A program made the position numbers and the translations under genes. Below, in pieces: positions 13,540-21,267 of a stretch of DNA of 22,289 bases. The notes under the pieces are model-generated. The model was not told the DNA's origin. It was given only the letters and a program-made list of their open reading frames with translations, and did no database searches. The DNA comes from Palsa-851 sp035534435. GTDB taxonomy: Bacteria; Chloroflexota; Dormibacteria; Aeolococcales; Aeolococcaceae. How positions within the stretch are numbered: position 1 is the first letter of the stretch; the number at the start of each line of letters is the position of its first letter. The stretch spans positions 1 through 22,289 of the forward strand of contig DATLRX010000094.1 in assembly GCA_035534435.1 (NCBI GenBank), written 5' to 3'.

Positions 13540-15018
13540 CTACACCGGGGCGGTGAATCGGGTCCCGCGGCCCGTCAGCGCGGCGTCCTGGTGCCGCGAC
13601 TCGAGTGAGGCACGCGCGGCGGCAACGAGCCGCGCGGCGAGCTCCTGCTCCTGTCCGAAATGCAGGTGGATGAACGACGCGAGCAGGGACCGATCGGACC
13701 AGCCCTCGCAGCCGAGCGGCTCGCCGTCGCAGTCGTGCATCGAGTACGCGGGGCTGAGGCAGTCGCCGCCGGAGAGCACCCGGCTGAAGTGGAACTCGTG
13801 CCCGCGCAGACGCGTCCCGGCCGGGCCGAGCATCGAGTCGGTCGCGATGCTGAGGTCGCGATAGCCGCTGTGCAGCGTGCCGGCCTCGAGGGCGACGTCG
13901 ATGGGGACAAGCCCCGCCATCTCGTGCACCTCGCCATCGCTGGTGCGCAGCGAGCGCGCCGAGTACTGCAGGCCGGACCCCTCGGCATAGATCGGCACGC
14001 CGGTCGCGCGTGCACGCCGGAGTGATTCGATGAACGTACGGTTGGCGGCGAGGCGCGGCACGAATGCCTCGGTGATGCCGCCGCCCATGGAGATGAGGCC
14101 GAGGTCGCGCGGGAGGGCATGGTCGTCGAGCGGGGAGAAGGTCACGATCTCCGCGCCGGCGTCCTCGAGCAGCTCCAGGTTCTCCGGGTAGTAGAAGCAG
14201 AACGCGTCGTCGAATGCGACGCCGATGCGCACCGGCTCGAGCCCCTCTGCGTTCACGGCGCGTCGGACCATCGGCGGGCGCACCATCCGTGCGCGACCCA
14301 TCAAGCGCTCGATGAGATCGAGGTCGCAGTCCCGTGCGACGGCCTCGCCGAGCTCGGCGATCGCCTCGTCGACGTTCGGGTTCTGGAGCAGCGGCAGCAG
14401 CCCCGTGCGCAGCTCCGGGATCCTCACCGACGGGATGCGCGGCAGCGCGCCGAGCACCGGCATGCGCGCGAGCGACCAGATCGAGTCCTCGATGACCCTG
14501 CGCCGGACGTCGTTGGGGACGTTGTTGAGGATGACCCCGACCACGCTGCCGGTCCGGTCCAGTTCCTTGATCCCGAGGACGGCTGCTGCCGACGTCTCGC
14601 CCATCGCCCACGCGTCGATGACGAGCACGACCGGCGCCGCGATGAGACGCGCGACCTCGAGCGTGCTCCCCGCGTACTCGGAAGCACTTCCCGCGCCGGC
14701 GTCGATCGCCATGCCATGGCCGTCGAGCAACCCCATCGCACCTTCGACGATCACGCGGTCGGCGCCGAGCGAGCCGTGCGCGAGGGAGCGTCGCACCCCG
14801 TCGCCGCCGAGGAGCCAGGAATCCAGGTTGCGACACGGCCGGCGACTGGCGTGGGCCAGGTATGCCGTGTCGATGAAGTCAGCACCCACCTTGAAGGTCT
14901 GCACGGTTCGCCCGCGCCGGCGCAGCGCGGCGGTGAGGCCGAGGCTGATCGCGGTCTTCCCGCAACCCGATCCCAGGCCGCCGACGACGAGTCGAGGGAT
15001 ACCGATTTCCTCGAGCAT
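13540..15018 (-). CDS. Cobyrinate a,c-diamide synthase (CobB/CbiA) homolog lacking the glutaminase cysteine
   Basis: A 492-residue member of the CobB/CbiA family, which uses ATP and glutamine to amidate the a and c carboxylates of cobyrinate in B12 synthesis. The N-terminal synthetase domain has the P-loop 'GLGSGCGKT' (15-22), 'ADFIDT', 'NLDSW' and 'EGAMGLLDG'. The C-terminal class I glutaminase-like domain has 'AFCFYYPENLELLEDAGAEIVTFSPL' and 'GHEFHFSR'. The nucleophile motif, normally A-E-C-G-G-L, is here A-E-G-S-G-L: residue 347, codon GGG at 13978-13980, replaces the cysteine. Family 'GPDYIDP' is also changed to 'GADFIDT'. It may use free ammonia or do something else. The ATG at 15018 has GGAGG upstream. 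It leads the operon with the AAA+ and VWA genes. Confidence 0.8.
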   Translation of the reverse strand: MLEEIGIPRLVVGGLGSGCGKTAISLGLTAALRRRGRTVQTFKVGADFIDTAYLAHASRRPCRNLDSWLLGGDGVRRSLAHGSLGADRVIVEGAMGLLDGHGMAIDAGAGSASEYAGSTLEVARLIAAPVVLVIDAWAMGETSAAAVLGIKELDRTGSVVGVILNNVPNDVRRRVIEDSIWSLARMPVLGALPRIPSVRIPELRTGLLPLLQNPNVDEAIAELGEAVARDCDLDLIERLMGRARMVRPPMVRRAVNAEGLEPVRIGVAFDDAFCFYYPENLELLEDAGAEIVTFSPLDDHALPRDLGLISMGGGITEAFVPRLAANRTFIESLRRARATGVPIYAEGSGLQYSARSLRTSDGEVHEMAGLVPIDVALEAGTLHSGYRDLSIATDSMLGPAGTRLRGHEFHFSRVLSGGDCLSPAYSMHDCDGEPLGCEGWSDRSLLASFIHLHFGQEQELAARLVAAARASLESRHQDAALTGRGTRFTAPV

Positions 15019-15083
15019 GAGGTGCCTCCGGTTACGTCCTCATCGGGCCCACGGAGCTCAGCGACCGCCAAGCTCGCACGCCG

Positions 15084-15112
15084 ACGCTAGCATCGCGCCG
15101 CCGCCGAAACAA
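15084..15112 (-). promoter_or_regulatory. Promoter of the CobB-like/AAA+/VWA operon
   Basis: On the minus strand, TTGTTT (15112-15107) and TAGCGT (15089-15084) are 17 bp apart. Transcription would start near 15077, leaving a leader of about 58 nt with GGAGG before the ATG at 15018. No cobalamin riboswitch-like conserved box was seen in the leader. Confidence 0.45.
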
Positions 15113-15147
15113 GTCCAGAAGCTGTAACGGTGTGGGGGTTTGGCACG

Positions 15148-15164
15148 CGCCGGTCTCACCGGCG
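15148..15164 (-). terminator. GC-rich hairpin downstream of recJ
   Basis: CGCCGGT and ACCGGCG form a perfect 7-bp stem around a 3-nt loop, about 30 bp past the recJ stop. There is no U-tract after it on the minus strand, so it could be a U-less actinomycete-type terminator or only a local hairpin. It separates recJ from the promoter at 15084-15112. Confidence 0.35.
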
Positions 15165-15192
15165 ACGGCGTCGCGACCTTGAGCGGACGGAT

Positions 15193-16953
15193 CTAACCGG
15201 CTGCGAGGCCCGGCGCGCTCGCCGCCGACGCCGGCAGGGGCCGGCCGTTGAGCGCCACCTCCGTGGACGCCCGCAGATCGCGCAACCTCGCCCGGACGCG
15301 CACGAAGCCCTGGAACGTGTCCAGGTCGAGCCCGAAACAGGCGTCGACGACCCGGCCCCTGGGCAGGTGGTCGCCGAGACGCTCGGCCAGCTCCGGCTTG
15401 TTGAACGCGATCGCCTCGACGATGCCCTCGCCGGTCGCCAGCGCAACCCTGATGTGCTGGCGCTCCGGACCGAAGGTCGAGGCGCCGAGCACGCGAGCGC
15501 CACGAACGGAGAGGAGCGGTTCGGGATTGCCCTGGCCGCACGGCTGGAGCTGTTCGAGTGCCTCGCAGAGCTCCGGCGTCACGTCGATACCCGAGATCTC
15601 ACAGTCGACGGCGAAGTCCCGGCGGCGCTCCATGCCGGCGTTCTGCTCCCCCACGGCTGAGGTGATCAGCGCGCGGAACTCGTCGAACCGCGACGCCTCG
15701 AGGCTGAACCCGGCCGCGGCCGCGTGGCCGCCGTAGCGCAGCAGCGCGGTCGCTGCGCCGTCGAGCGCTCGGACGATGTGGACGCCGCCCGCCGAGCGTG
15801 CCGAGCCCTTCGCCTCGGCGGGATCGAGGCACGCGATGAACGTCGGGCGCGCATAGCGCTCCGCGATCCGCCCGGCCACCAGCCCGACGATGCCCATCGG
15901 CCAGTCCTGATCGCCGAGCACGATTGCCGCAGCGTCGTCGGGGATCTCAGCGACGCGCGCCTCGGCCTGCGCGAGCGCGACGGCGACGGCCTTCTGGCGG
16001 AGGCGATTCTGCGTGTCGAGGTCTGCGGCGAGCCGGGCGGACTCCTCGGGGTCGTCGGAGAGGCAGAGCTCGAGCGCGAGGCGCGCGTCCTCCATCCTTC
16101 CGGCCGCGTTGATACGTGGTCCCACGGCGAACGCGATGTCGGTGCCACGCGGCGGGATCGCGGTGCCGGCCGCCTCGCAGAGCGCGCGCAACCCGGGAAG
16201 CCCGGCCATCCGCGGCAGACCGTCACGGACGATCACGCGGTTCTCGCCGCGTAGCGGCATCATGTCCGCGATCGTGCCCAGCGCGGCGAGGCCGAGCGAC
16301 GCGTCCGCGCTCCCGGCGGGGACGGCTCCGCTCGTCTCGAGCGCCTGGACGAGCTTGAAGGCGACGCCGGCGCCCGCGAGCCCGTCAAACGGGTACGTCG
16401 AGCCGGGGAGCTTCGGGTTGACGAGCGCGTCCGCCGGTGCGAGCTGCGGCGGCGAGCCGCCCGGTGCGAGCGCGAGGTGGTGGTCGGTGACGACGAGGCG
16501 CATGGCTGCGGGGCGGTTCCGCGCCACATCGACGCTGCTCGTGCCGCAGTCGACGGTGATGACGCAGCCCACACCCTGCGCCGCCAGGTCGGTCAGGGCC
16601 GCCGCGTGGAGCCCGTAGCCCTCGGTCATGCGATTGGGGATGTACGGGACGACCGTCGCTCCCGCCGCGCGAAGGCAGCGCGTGAGCATGGCGCAGGCGG
16701 TGACCCCGTCCGCGTCGTAGTCGCCGTAGATGGCGATCGGCACCCCGTCGCGCGTCGCTGCGCGAACCGTCTCCACGGCCGCGTCCATGCCGGGCAGCGC
16801 GAAGGGGTCGTGATAGCCGCCGTCGGTCGCGAGGAATGCGGCCGCCTCCGCGGCGTCAAACCCGCGCGCCGCCAGCACCCGGGCGACGACGGGATGCATG
16901 CCGGGAAGCGGCGCCGCGTCGCTCACCCGCCAGCGACGCGGCGCGGGCTGCAC
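15193..16953 (-). CDS. recJ: Single-stranded-DNA-specific exonuclease RecJ
   Basis: A 586-residue RecJ, the 5'-to-3' single-strand DNA exonuclease of the DHH phosphoesterase superfamily, used in recombination and mismatch/base repair. Its metal-site motifs are complete: 'YGDYDADGVTA' (Asp78, Asp80, Asp82), 'VDCG' (Asp135) and 'VTDHH' (Asp157, His158, His159). The DHHA1 part shows 'ARSAGGVHIVRAL' and 'RYGGHAAAAGF', and an OB-fold (about 450-560) follows with 'PCGQGNPEP'. Length is usual for the family. The GTG at 16953 is 10 bp after the lemA stop and has GAGG about 8 bases upstream. An in-frame GTG nine codons later is an alternative start. The gene is probably co-transcribed with lemA. Confidence 0.95.
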   Translation of the reverse strand: MQPAPRRWRVSDAAPLPGMHPVVARVLAARGFDAAEAAAFLATDGGYHDPFALPGMDAAVETVRAATRDGVPIAIYGDYDADGVTACAMLTRCLRAAGATVVPYIPNRMTEGYGLHAAALTDLAAQGVGCVITVDCGTSSVDVARNRPAAMRLVVTDHHLALAPGGSPPQLAPADALVNPKLPGSTYPFDGLAGAGVAFKLVQALETSGAVPAGSADASLGLAALGTIADMMPLRGENRVIVRDGLPRMAGLPGLRALCEAAGTAIPPRGTDIAFAVGPRINAAGRMEDARLALELCLSDDPEESARLAADLDTQNRLRQKAVAVALAQAEARVAEIPDDAAAIVLGDQDWPMGIVGLVAGRIAERYARPTFIACLDPAEAKGSARSAGGVHIVRALDGAATALLRYGGHAAAAGFSLEASRFDEFRALITSAVGEQNAGMERRRDFAVDCEISGIDVTPELCEALEQLQPCGQGNPEPLLSVRGARVLGASTFGPERQHIRVALATGEGIVEAIAFNKPELAERLGDHLPRGRVVDACFGLDLDTFQGFVRVRARLRDLRASTEVALNGRPLPASAASAPGLAAG

Positions 16954-16963
16954 CGGCTGTGCC

Positions 16964-17629
16964 TCAGGCCCCGGAGGTCGGCGGAGCGCCCGGCGTTCCG
17001 GGCGCCGGCACCGTGGGTGCCGGAGCGGCGCCCGGCGCCTGGCCGTACGTCGCGTTGGTGATGGCGCTGAAGTCGACCTTCGGCGCCTCTGCCACCACGG
17101 CGCGCTGCGCGGCGTCGATCTGGAAGAACTCGGCGTTCTGGAAATGGAACATGTTGGCGATGACGTTCGACGGGAACGCCTGCACCCGGCGGTTGAACTG
17201 CTGGACGTTCGAGTTGTAGATCTGCCGCGCGGCCTGGATCCGGTCCTCGGTGTCGGACAGCGTCGCCTGGAGCTGCAGGAAGTTCTGGTTGGCCTTCAGC
17301 TCCGGGTAGGCCTCGGCGACCGCGAACAGGTGACCAAGTGCCATCTGGAACGGTCCCTCGGCGGCGGAGGCCGCTGCCGGGCCCTGCGCGTTCATGCCCG
17401 CGGATCGCGCCTGGGCGACCTCCTCGAAGACGCCGCGCTCGTGCGCCGCATAGCCCTGCACGGTCGAGACGAGGTTGGGGATGAGGTCGTACCGGCGCTT
17501 CAGCTCGGTGTCGATGTCCGACCAGGCGTTCTGCACCGCATTGCGCTGGGAGACGAAGCGGTTGTACGAGGCCACCACCGCCAGGGCGAGGACCACGATG
17601 ATGACGAGGACGATGATCAGGGCTATCAC
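16964..17629 (-). CDS. lemA: LemA family membrane-anchored protein
   Basis: A 221-residue LemA family protein: one N-terminal membrane helix (about 2-21, 'ALIIVLVIIVVLALAVVAS'), then a long extracytoplasmic helical bundle. Family signatures are 'YNRFVSQRNAVQNAWSDIDTELKRRYDLIPNLV' and 'AYPELKANQNFLQLQATLSDTEDRIQAARQIYN'. The C-terminal 30 residues are Pro/Ala/Gly-rich. The biochemical role is unknown; family members are linked to envelope stress in several bacteria. The GTG at 17629 is preceded by AAGGAG at a good spacing. A promoter lies 40-67 bp upstream. recJ follows after 10 bp. Confidence 0.93.
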   Translation of the reverse strand: MIALIIVLVIIVVLALAVVASYNRFVSQRNAVQNAWSDIDTELKRRYDLIPNLVSTVQGYAAHERGVFEEVAQARSAGMNAQGPAAASAAEGPFQMALGHLFAVAEAYPELKANQNFLQLQATLSDTEDRIQAARQIYNSNVQQFNRRVQAFPSNVIANMFHFQNAEFFQIDAAQRAVVAEAPKVDFSAITNATYGQAPGAAPAPTVPAPGTPGAPPTSGA

Positions 17630-17668
17630 GAACGTCTCCTTCGCAACGGGGAATCGATTGCGGGCCTA

Positions 17669-17696
17669 AGGGTACCGCGCCGCAAGCGGCCTCCAA
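17669..17696 (-). promoter_or_regulatory. Promoter upstream of lemA
   Basis: Minus-strand TTGGAG (17696-17691) and TACCCT (17674-17669) with a 16-bp spacer. The spacer contains a short GCCGC/GCGGC inverted repeat. The predicted leader of about 32 nt includes the AAGGAG site. Confidence 0.4.
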
Positions 17697-17715
17697 ACCC
17701 CGCAGCACCGCGCTC

Positions 17716-18384
17716 TCAGACGATCGGCGTGGACGGCTGTCCGTATCGAGCGTGCACGAGGGCCGGGATGCGCTGCGACAGCGTGACCGTGGCGTCGAAG
17801 ATCGGCGGCACCTCGACGACCGGTCTCCGGTGGGTGTAGACCATCATGGAGTCCGGTCCGAACACCACGTGCATGGCGTGGTCGAGGCTCAGCAGCGTCT
17901 CGATCATCTGCGCGTCGATCAGCTCGACCGCGAACGCATCGTCACTCGACCGCACGTCGAACCGGTCGTTGAAATCGATGGACTCGAAGCGGACGCCCGG
18001 CGCGCCGACCGACTTCTCAGCAAGCGTGCCGAGGATGCCGCGTGGCGACACCGTCACCCATGGGATCTCCATGCCGAGCGCCGACACCACGTTGGAGAAG
18101 GAGAAGGTCTCCGTGTTCTTGCCCGCCTGCACGACGTACGTGTAGTCGCAGTACACGCTCGGGAGGCCGTTCCATGTGCCCTGCATCACGTTGCGCCACG
18201 AACGACGATTCCCCTGGCGGAACAGCGAGAACCCGCAGTCGCCGAGGTCCCATTGCTTGCCCTTCGCGGTGAGTCCGTGCGCCGCGGCGAATGCACCGAT
18301 GTCGCGCGCGCGTTGCTGCTGGAGGAGGTACGACACCGCCCCGGCGACCAGGACGAGCGCGATGATGCCGAAGAAGAGCAGCAT
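17716..18384 (-). CDS. Membrane-anchored hypothetical protein next to lemA
   Basis: A 222-residue protein with one N-terminal transmembrane helix (about 1-20) followed by a 'QQQRAR' stop-transfer and a mostly beta soluble domain. Visible patterns are 'WRNVMQGTWNGLPSVYCDYTYVVQAGKNTETFSFSNVV' and 'FDVRSSDDAFAVELIDAQMIETLLSLD...VVFGPDSMMVYTHRR'. These resemble the DUF3137 type of LemA-neighbour proteins, but the likeness is by eye. No catalytic motif is seen. The ATG at 18384 has only a weak GGGA upstream. It lies 33 bp after the aconitase stop and 86 bp before lemA, so it may be read through from acnA or have a promoter inside it. Confidence 0.75.
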   Translation of the reverse strand: MLLFFGIIALVLVAGAVSYLLQQQRARDIGAFAAAHGLTAKGKQWDLGDCGFSLFRQGNRRSWRNVMQGTWNGLPSVYCDYTYVVQAGKNTETFSFSNVVSALGMEIPWVTVSPRGILGTLAEKSVGAPGVRFESIDFNDRFDVRSSDDAFAVELIDAQMIETLLSLDHAMHVVFGPDSMMVYTHRRPVVEVPPIFDATVTLSQRIPALVHARYGQPSTPIV

Positions 18385-18417
18385 TCAGTCCCGCGCGATG
18401 TGCGACATGCGCGACGG

Positions 18418-21162
18418 TCAGTCGCGCATCAGCTGGCGGAGCACCAGCGGCAGGATCCCACCGTTGCGCAGGTACTCGACGTCGGTCTCGCTGTCGAGCC
18501 GGGAGACCGTGTCGAACTCGATGTCGGCCTGGTCGGCGCGCCTCGCGATGACGCGGACCGTGGAGCCGGAGGTCGCTTTCGCGACGTCGCGAATCGTGTA
18601 GACCTCGGTGCCGTCGAGCTTCAGCGACACGGCGTTCTCACCGGGACGGAACTGGAGCGGCAGGATGCCCATCCCGACGAGGTTGCTGCGATGGATCCGC
18701 TCGTAGGATTCGGCGATCACCGCGCGCACGCCCTGCAGCAGCGGGCCCTTCGCCGCCCAGTCGCGCGACGAGCCCGAGCCGTACTCGCGCCCGGCGATGA
18801 TGATCAGCGGAACGCCCTCCTCCCGGTACTGCGCCGACGCGTCGAAGATGCTCATCACCGCACCGTCCGGAAGGTGCGCCGTCCAGCCGCCCTCCTTGCC
18901 GTCGGCAAGCTGATTGCGGAGACGGATGTTGGCGAACGTGCCGCGCACCATCACGTCGTGGTTGCCTCGTCTCGCGCCGTACGTGTTGAAGTCCCGAGGC
19001 TCGACGCCGTGCTCGCGGAGATGGAGCGCCGCGGGGCTCGTGCCGGCGATGCTGCCGGCGGGCGAGATGTGGTCCGTGGTGATCGAGTCCCCGAGGAGCG
19101 CGAGCACGCGCGCGTCGACGATGTCCGCGGGGGGCTCCGGCTCAGGCGACATCCCGACGAAGTACGGTGGTTCACGCACGTAGGTCGAGTCCGCGTCCCA
19201 GTCGAAGAGCGCGCCCGTCGGAGACGGCAGCTGCTGCCAGTGCTCGTCACCGTCGAAGATGCGCGAGTACTCGTGTGTGTAGAGATCGCTGCCGATCGCC
19301 GCGAGCACCGTCGCCGTCACCTCGTCGGTGCTCGGCCAGATGTCCCGCAGGAACACGGGTTTCCCGTCGTGGCCGGCGCCGAGCGACTCCGTGGTGAGGT
19401 CGATGTCGAGCCGCCCCGCGAGCGCGTATGCGACCACGAGTGGCGGCGACGCGAGGTATGCGGCCTTGACCTGCGGGTGGATGCGGCCCTCGAAATTCCG
19501 GTTGCCGCTGAGCACCGCCGCGACGGTCAGGTCCTCCCCGTCGATGCGCTCCGCGACGCTCTCCGGCAGCGGTCCACTGTTGCCGATGCATGTGGTGCAG
19601 CCGTAGCCCACGAGGTTGAAACGCAACTGCTCGAGCGAGCCGAGCAGCCCGGCGCGTTCGAGATAGTCGGTGACGACACGCGACCCGGGCGCGAGTGAGG
19701 TCTTGACGTAGTCCGGGGGCATGAGACCCCGCGCGACGGCGTTGCGCGCGAGCAGACCCGCGGCCACCATCACCGCCGGGTTCGACGTGTTGGTGCACGA
19801 GGTGATCGCCGCGATGACCACCGAGCCGTCGCGGACCAGGTCGGAGTCGCTCGGACCGTTCGGCGTCGCGGCCACGGGACTGCCGTTGGGATCGATGCCG
19901 CCCTCCTCGACGAGCCTCGGCACCTCGCCTTCGGCGGTGACCTCGCTCGTCGCGCGCTCCGCGCGCTGCGCCCAGACACTCGTGAAGGAGTCCCAGACGT
20001 CGGGCAGCGCGACACGGTCCTGCGGGCGCTTCGGCCCGGCGACGCTCGGCACGACACTCGCGAGGTCGAGCTCCACCATCTCGCTGAACGTCGGGATCTC
20101 CGAATCGTCGGTGCGGAAGATGCCCTGTTCCTTGGCGTAACGCTCGACGAGATCGATGTGCTCGGGATCGCGACCCGAACCACGCAGGTACTCGAGCGTT
20201 CGCGCGTCGATGGGGAAGAGCGAGGCGGTGGCGCCGAACTCCGGCGACATGTTGGAGAGCGTCGCGCGATCCGGCACCGACATGGAGCTGAGGCCGGTGC
20301 CGCAGAACTCGACGAACTTGTTGACGACGCCGTGCTTGCGGAGCATCTCCGTGAGCGTCAGCACCAGGTCGGTCGCGGTCGTCCCGGCGGGCAGGGCGTT
20401 GTGGAAGCGCACGCCGACGACGACCGGGGCGAGGAGGAACAGCGGCTGACCGAGCATGCAGGCCTCGGCCTCGATGCCGCCGACGCCCCACCCCAGCACG
20501 CCGATCCCGTTGACCATCGGTGTGTGCGAGTCGGTCCCGACGAGCGTGTCCGGAAGCGCCATCCGCACTCCGTCCACCTGGCGCACCTGCACCACCTGCG
20601 CGAGATACTCGAGGTTGATCTGATGGACGATGCCCATCCCGGGCGGCACGACCCGGAAGTCCCGGAACGCCTGCTGCGCCCAGCGGAGCAGCGAGTAGCG
20701 CTCGCGGTTGCGTTCGTATTCGCGCACGATGTTGCGTTCGTACGCCTCGCGATTCCCGAAGGCGTCCACCTGCACGGAGTGGTCGACGACGAGGTCGACC
20801 GGCACCAGCGGGTCGATCCGCATCGGATCGCCACCGGCGCGGGCGACCGCGGAGCGCATCGCGGCCAGGTCCACGACCGCAGGGACGCCGGTGAAATCCT
20901 GAAGCAGCACCCGCGCCGGCATGAAGGCACGCTCGCGGTCGGCGCGGGCGACGGTGCCGTTCCAGCGTGCGATCGCCTCCACGTCACCCTCGCGGACGGA
21001 GGGTGCGCCGGCGTTCCGAACGCTGTTCTCGAGCAGGATCTTGAGCGTGACCGGCAGGTGGGAGACATCGCCGACGCCTCGTTCGCCGAGCGCGGCGAGA
21101 CGGTGGTAGGAAACCCCCGGGATCAGCTCCGCGATCGTCCCGTAGCGATCAGTGCCGTCCAT
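18418..21162 (-). CDS. acnA: Aconitate hydratase (AcnA type)
   Basis: A 914-residue aconitase of the AcnA/IRP1 class, which interconverts citrate and isocitrate via cis-aconitate in the TCA cycle using a [4Fe-4S] cluster. The three cluster ligands are present: Cys456 in 'SCTNTSNP', and Cys522 and Cys525 in 'GCTTCIGNSGPL'; the 66- and 3-residue spacings are those of the family. Other signatures are 'DLVVDHSVQVD', 'GTDSHTPMVNGIGVLGWGVGGIEAEA' and the C-terminal swivel domain 'YGARRGNHDVMVRGTFANIRLRN' and 'GREYGSGSSRDWAAKGP'. The start at the ATG at 21162 gives the usual AcnA N-terminus. The frame is open 18 codons further upstream, but that extension is unlike the family. The gene is divergent from the methyltransferase gene across 105 bp. 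Confidence 0.97.
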   Translation of the reverse strand: MDGTDRYGTIAELIPGVSYHRLAALGERGVGDVSHLPVTLKILLENSVRNAGAPSVREGDVEAIARWNGTVARADRERAFMPARVLLQDFTGVPAVVDLAAMRSAVARAGGDPMRIDPLVPVDLVVDHSVQVDAFGNREAYERNIVREYERNRERYSLLRWAQQAFRDFRVVPPGMGIVHQINLEYLAQVVQVRQVDGVRMALPDTLVGTDSHTPMVNGIGVLGWGVGGIEAEACMLGQPLFLLAPVVVGVRFHNALPAGTTATDLVLTLTEMLRKHGVVNKFVEFCGTGLSSMSVPDRATLSNMSPEFGATASLFPIDARTLEYLRGSGRDPEHIDLVERYAKEQGIFRTDDSEIPTFSEMVELDLASVVPSVAGPKRPQDRVALPDVWDSFTSVWAQRAERATSEVTAEGEVPRLVEEGGIDPNGSPVAATPNGPSDSDLVRDGSVVIAAITSCTNTSNPAVMVAAGLLARNAVARGLMPPDYVKTSLAPGSRVVTDYLERAGLLGSLEQLRFNLVGYGCTTCIGNSGPLPESVAERIDGEDLTVAAVLSGNRNFEGRIHPQVKAAYLASPPLVVAYALAGRLDIDLTTESLGAGHDGKPVFLRDIWPSTDEVTATVLAAIGSDLYTHEYSRIFDGDEHWQQLPSPTGALFDWDADSTYVREPPYFVGMSPEPEPPADIVDARVLALLGDSITTDHISPAGSIAGTSPAALHLREHGVEPRDFNTYGARRGNHDVMVRGTFANIRLRNQLADGKEGGWTAHLPDGAVMSIFDASAQYREEGVPLIIIAGREYGSGSSRDWAAKGPLLQGVRAVIAESYERIHRSNLVGMGILPLQFRPGENAVSLKLDGTEVYTIRDVAKATSGSTVRVIARRADQADIEFDTVSRLDSETDVEYLRNGGILPLVLRQLMRD

Positions 21163-21223
21163 GACCGGCCCATCTTCGCACTCGAAAGCGCCGACCTGAC
21201 CACAGCACCAGGACAAGCGCGGC

Positions 21224-21229
21224 TATTCT
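21224..21229 (+). promoter_or_regulatory. Possible -10 box for the methyltransferase gene
   Basis: TATTCT at 21224-21229 fits a -10 hexamer and would start transcription near 21236, with GAGGGA (21254-21259) as ribosome site before the GTG at 21268. No -35 at a normal distance is evident. Confidence 0.25.
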
Positions 21230-21267
21230 TCTCGCCTTGGCAACGGCGGCTTAGAGGGATTTGAGCG

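Noticed and set aside
12184..13608. A 474-codon plus-strand open frame
   Set aside because: It is antisense to the AAA+ gene, whose motifs are all intact on the minus strand.
15019..15192. Cobalamin riboswitch in the leader of the CobB-like gene
   Set aside because: The leader downstream of the predicted promoter is only about 58 nt and lacks a recognisable B12 box. The upstream part holds just a short hairpin and the promoter.
17752..19698. A 648-codon plus-strand open frame
   Set aside because: It is antisense to the aconitase and LemA-neighbour genes. Its His/Arg/Asp-rich composition is the usual shadow of a high-GC gene.
21163..21216. An 18-codon N-terminal extension of aconitase
   Set aside because: The extension is Cys-rich and unlike the AcnA N-terminus. 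The ATG at 21162 gives the expected start and length.
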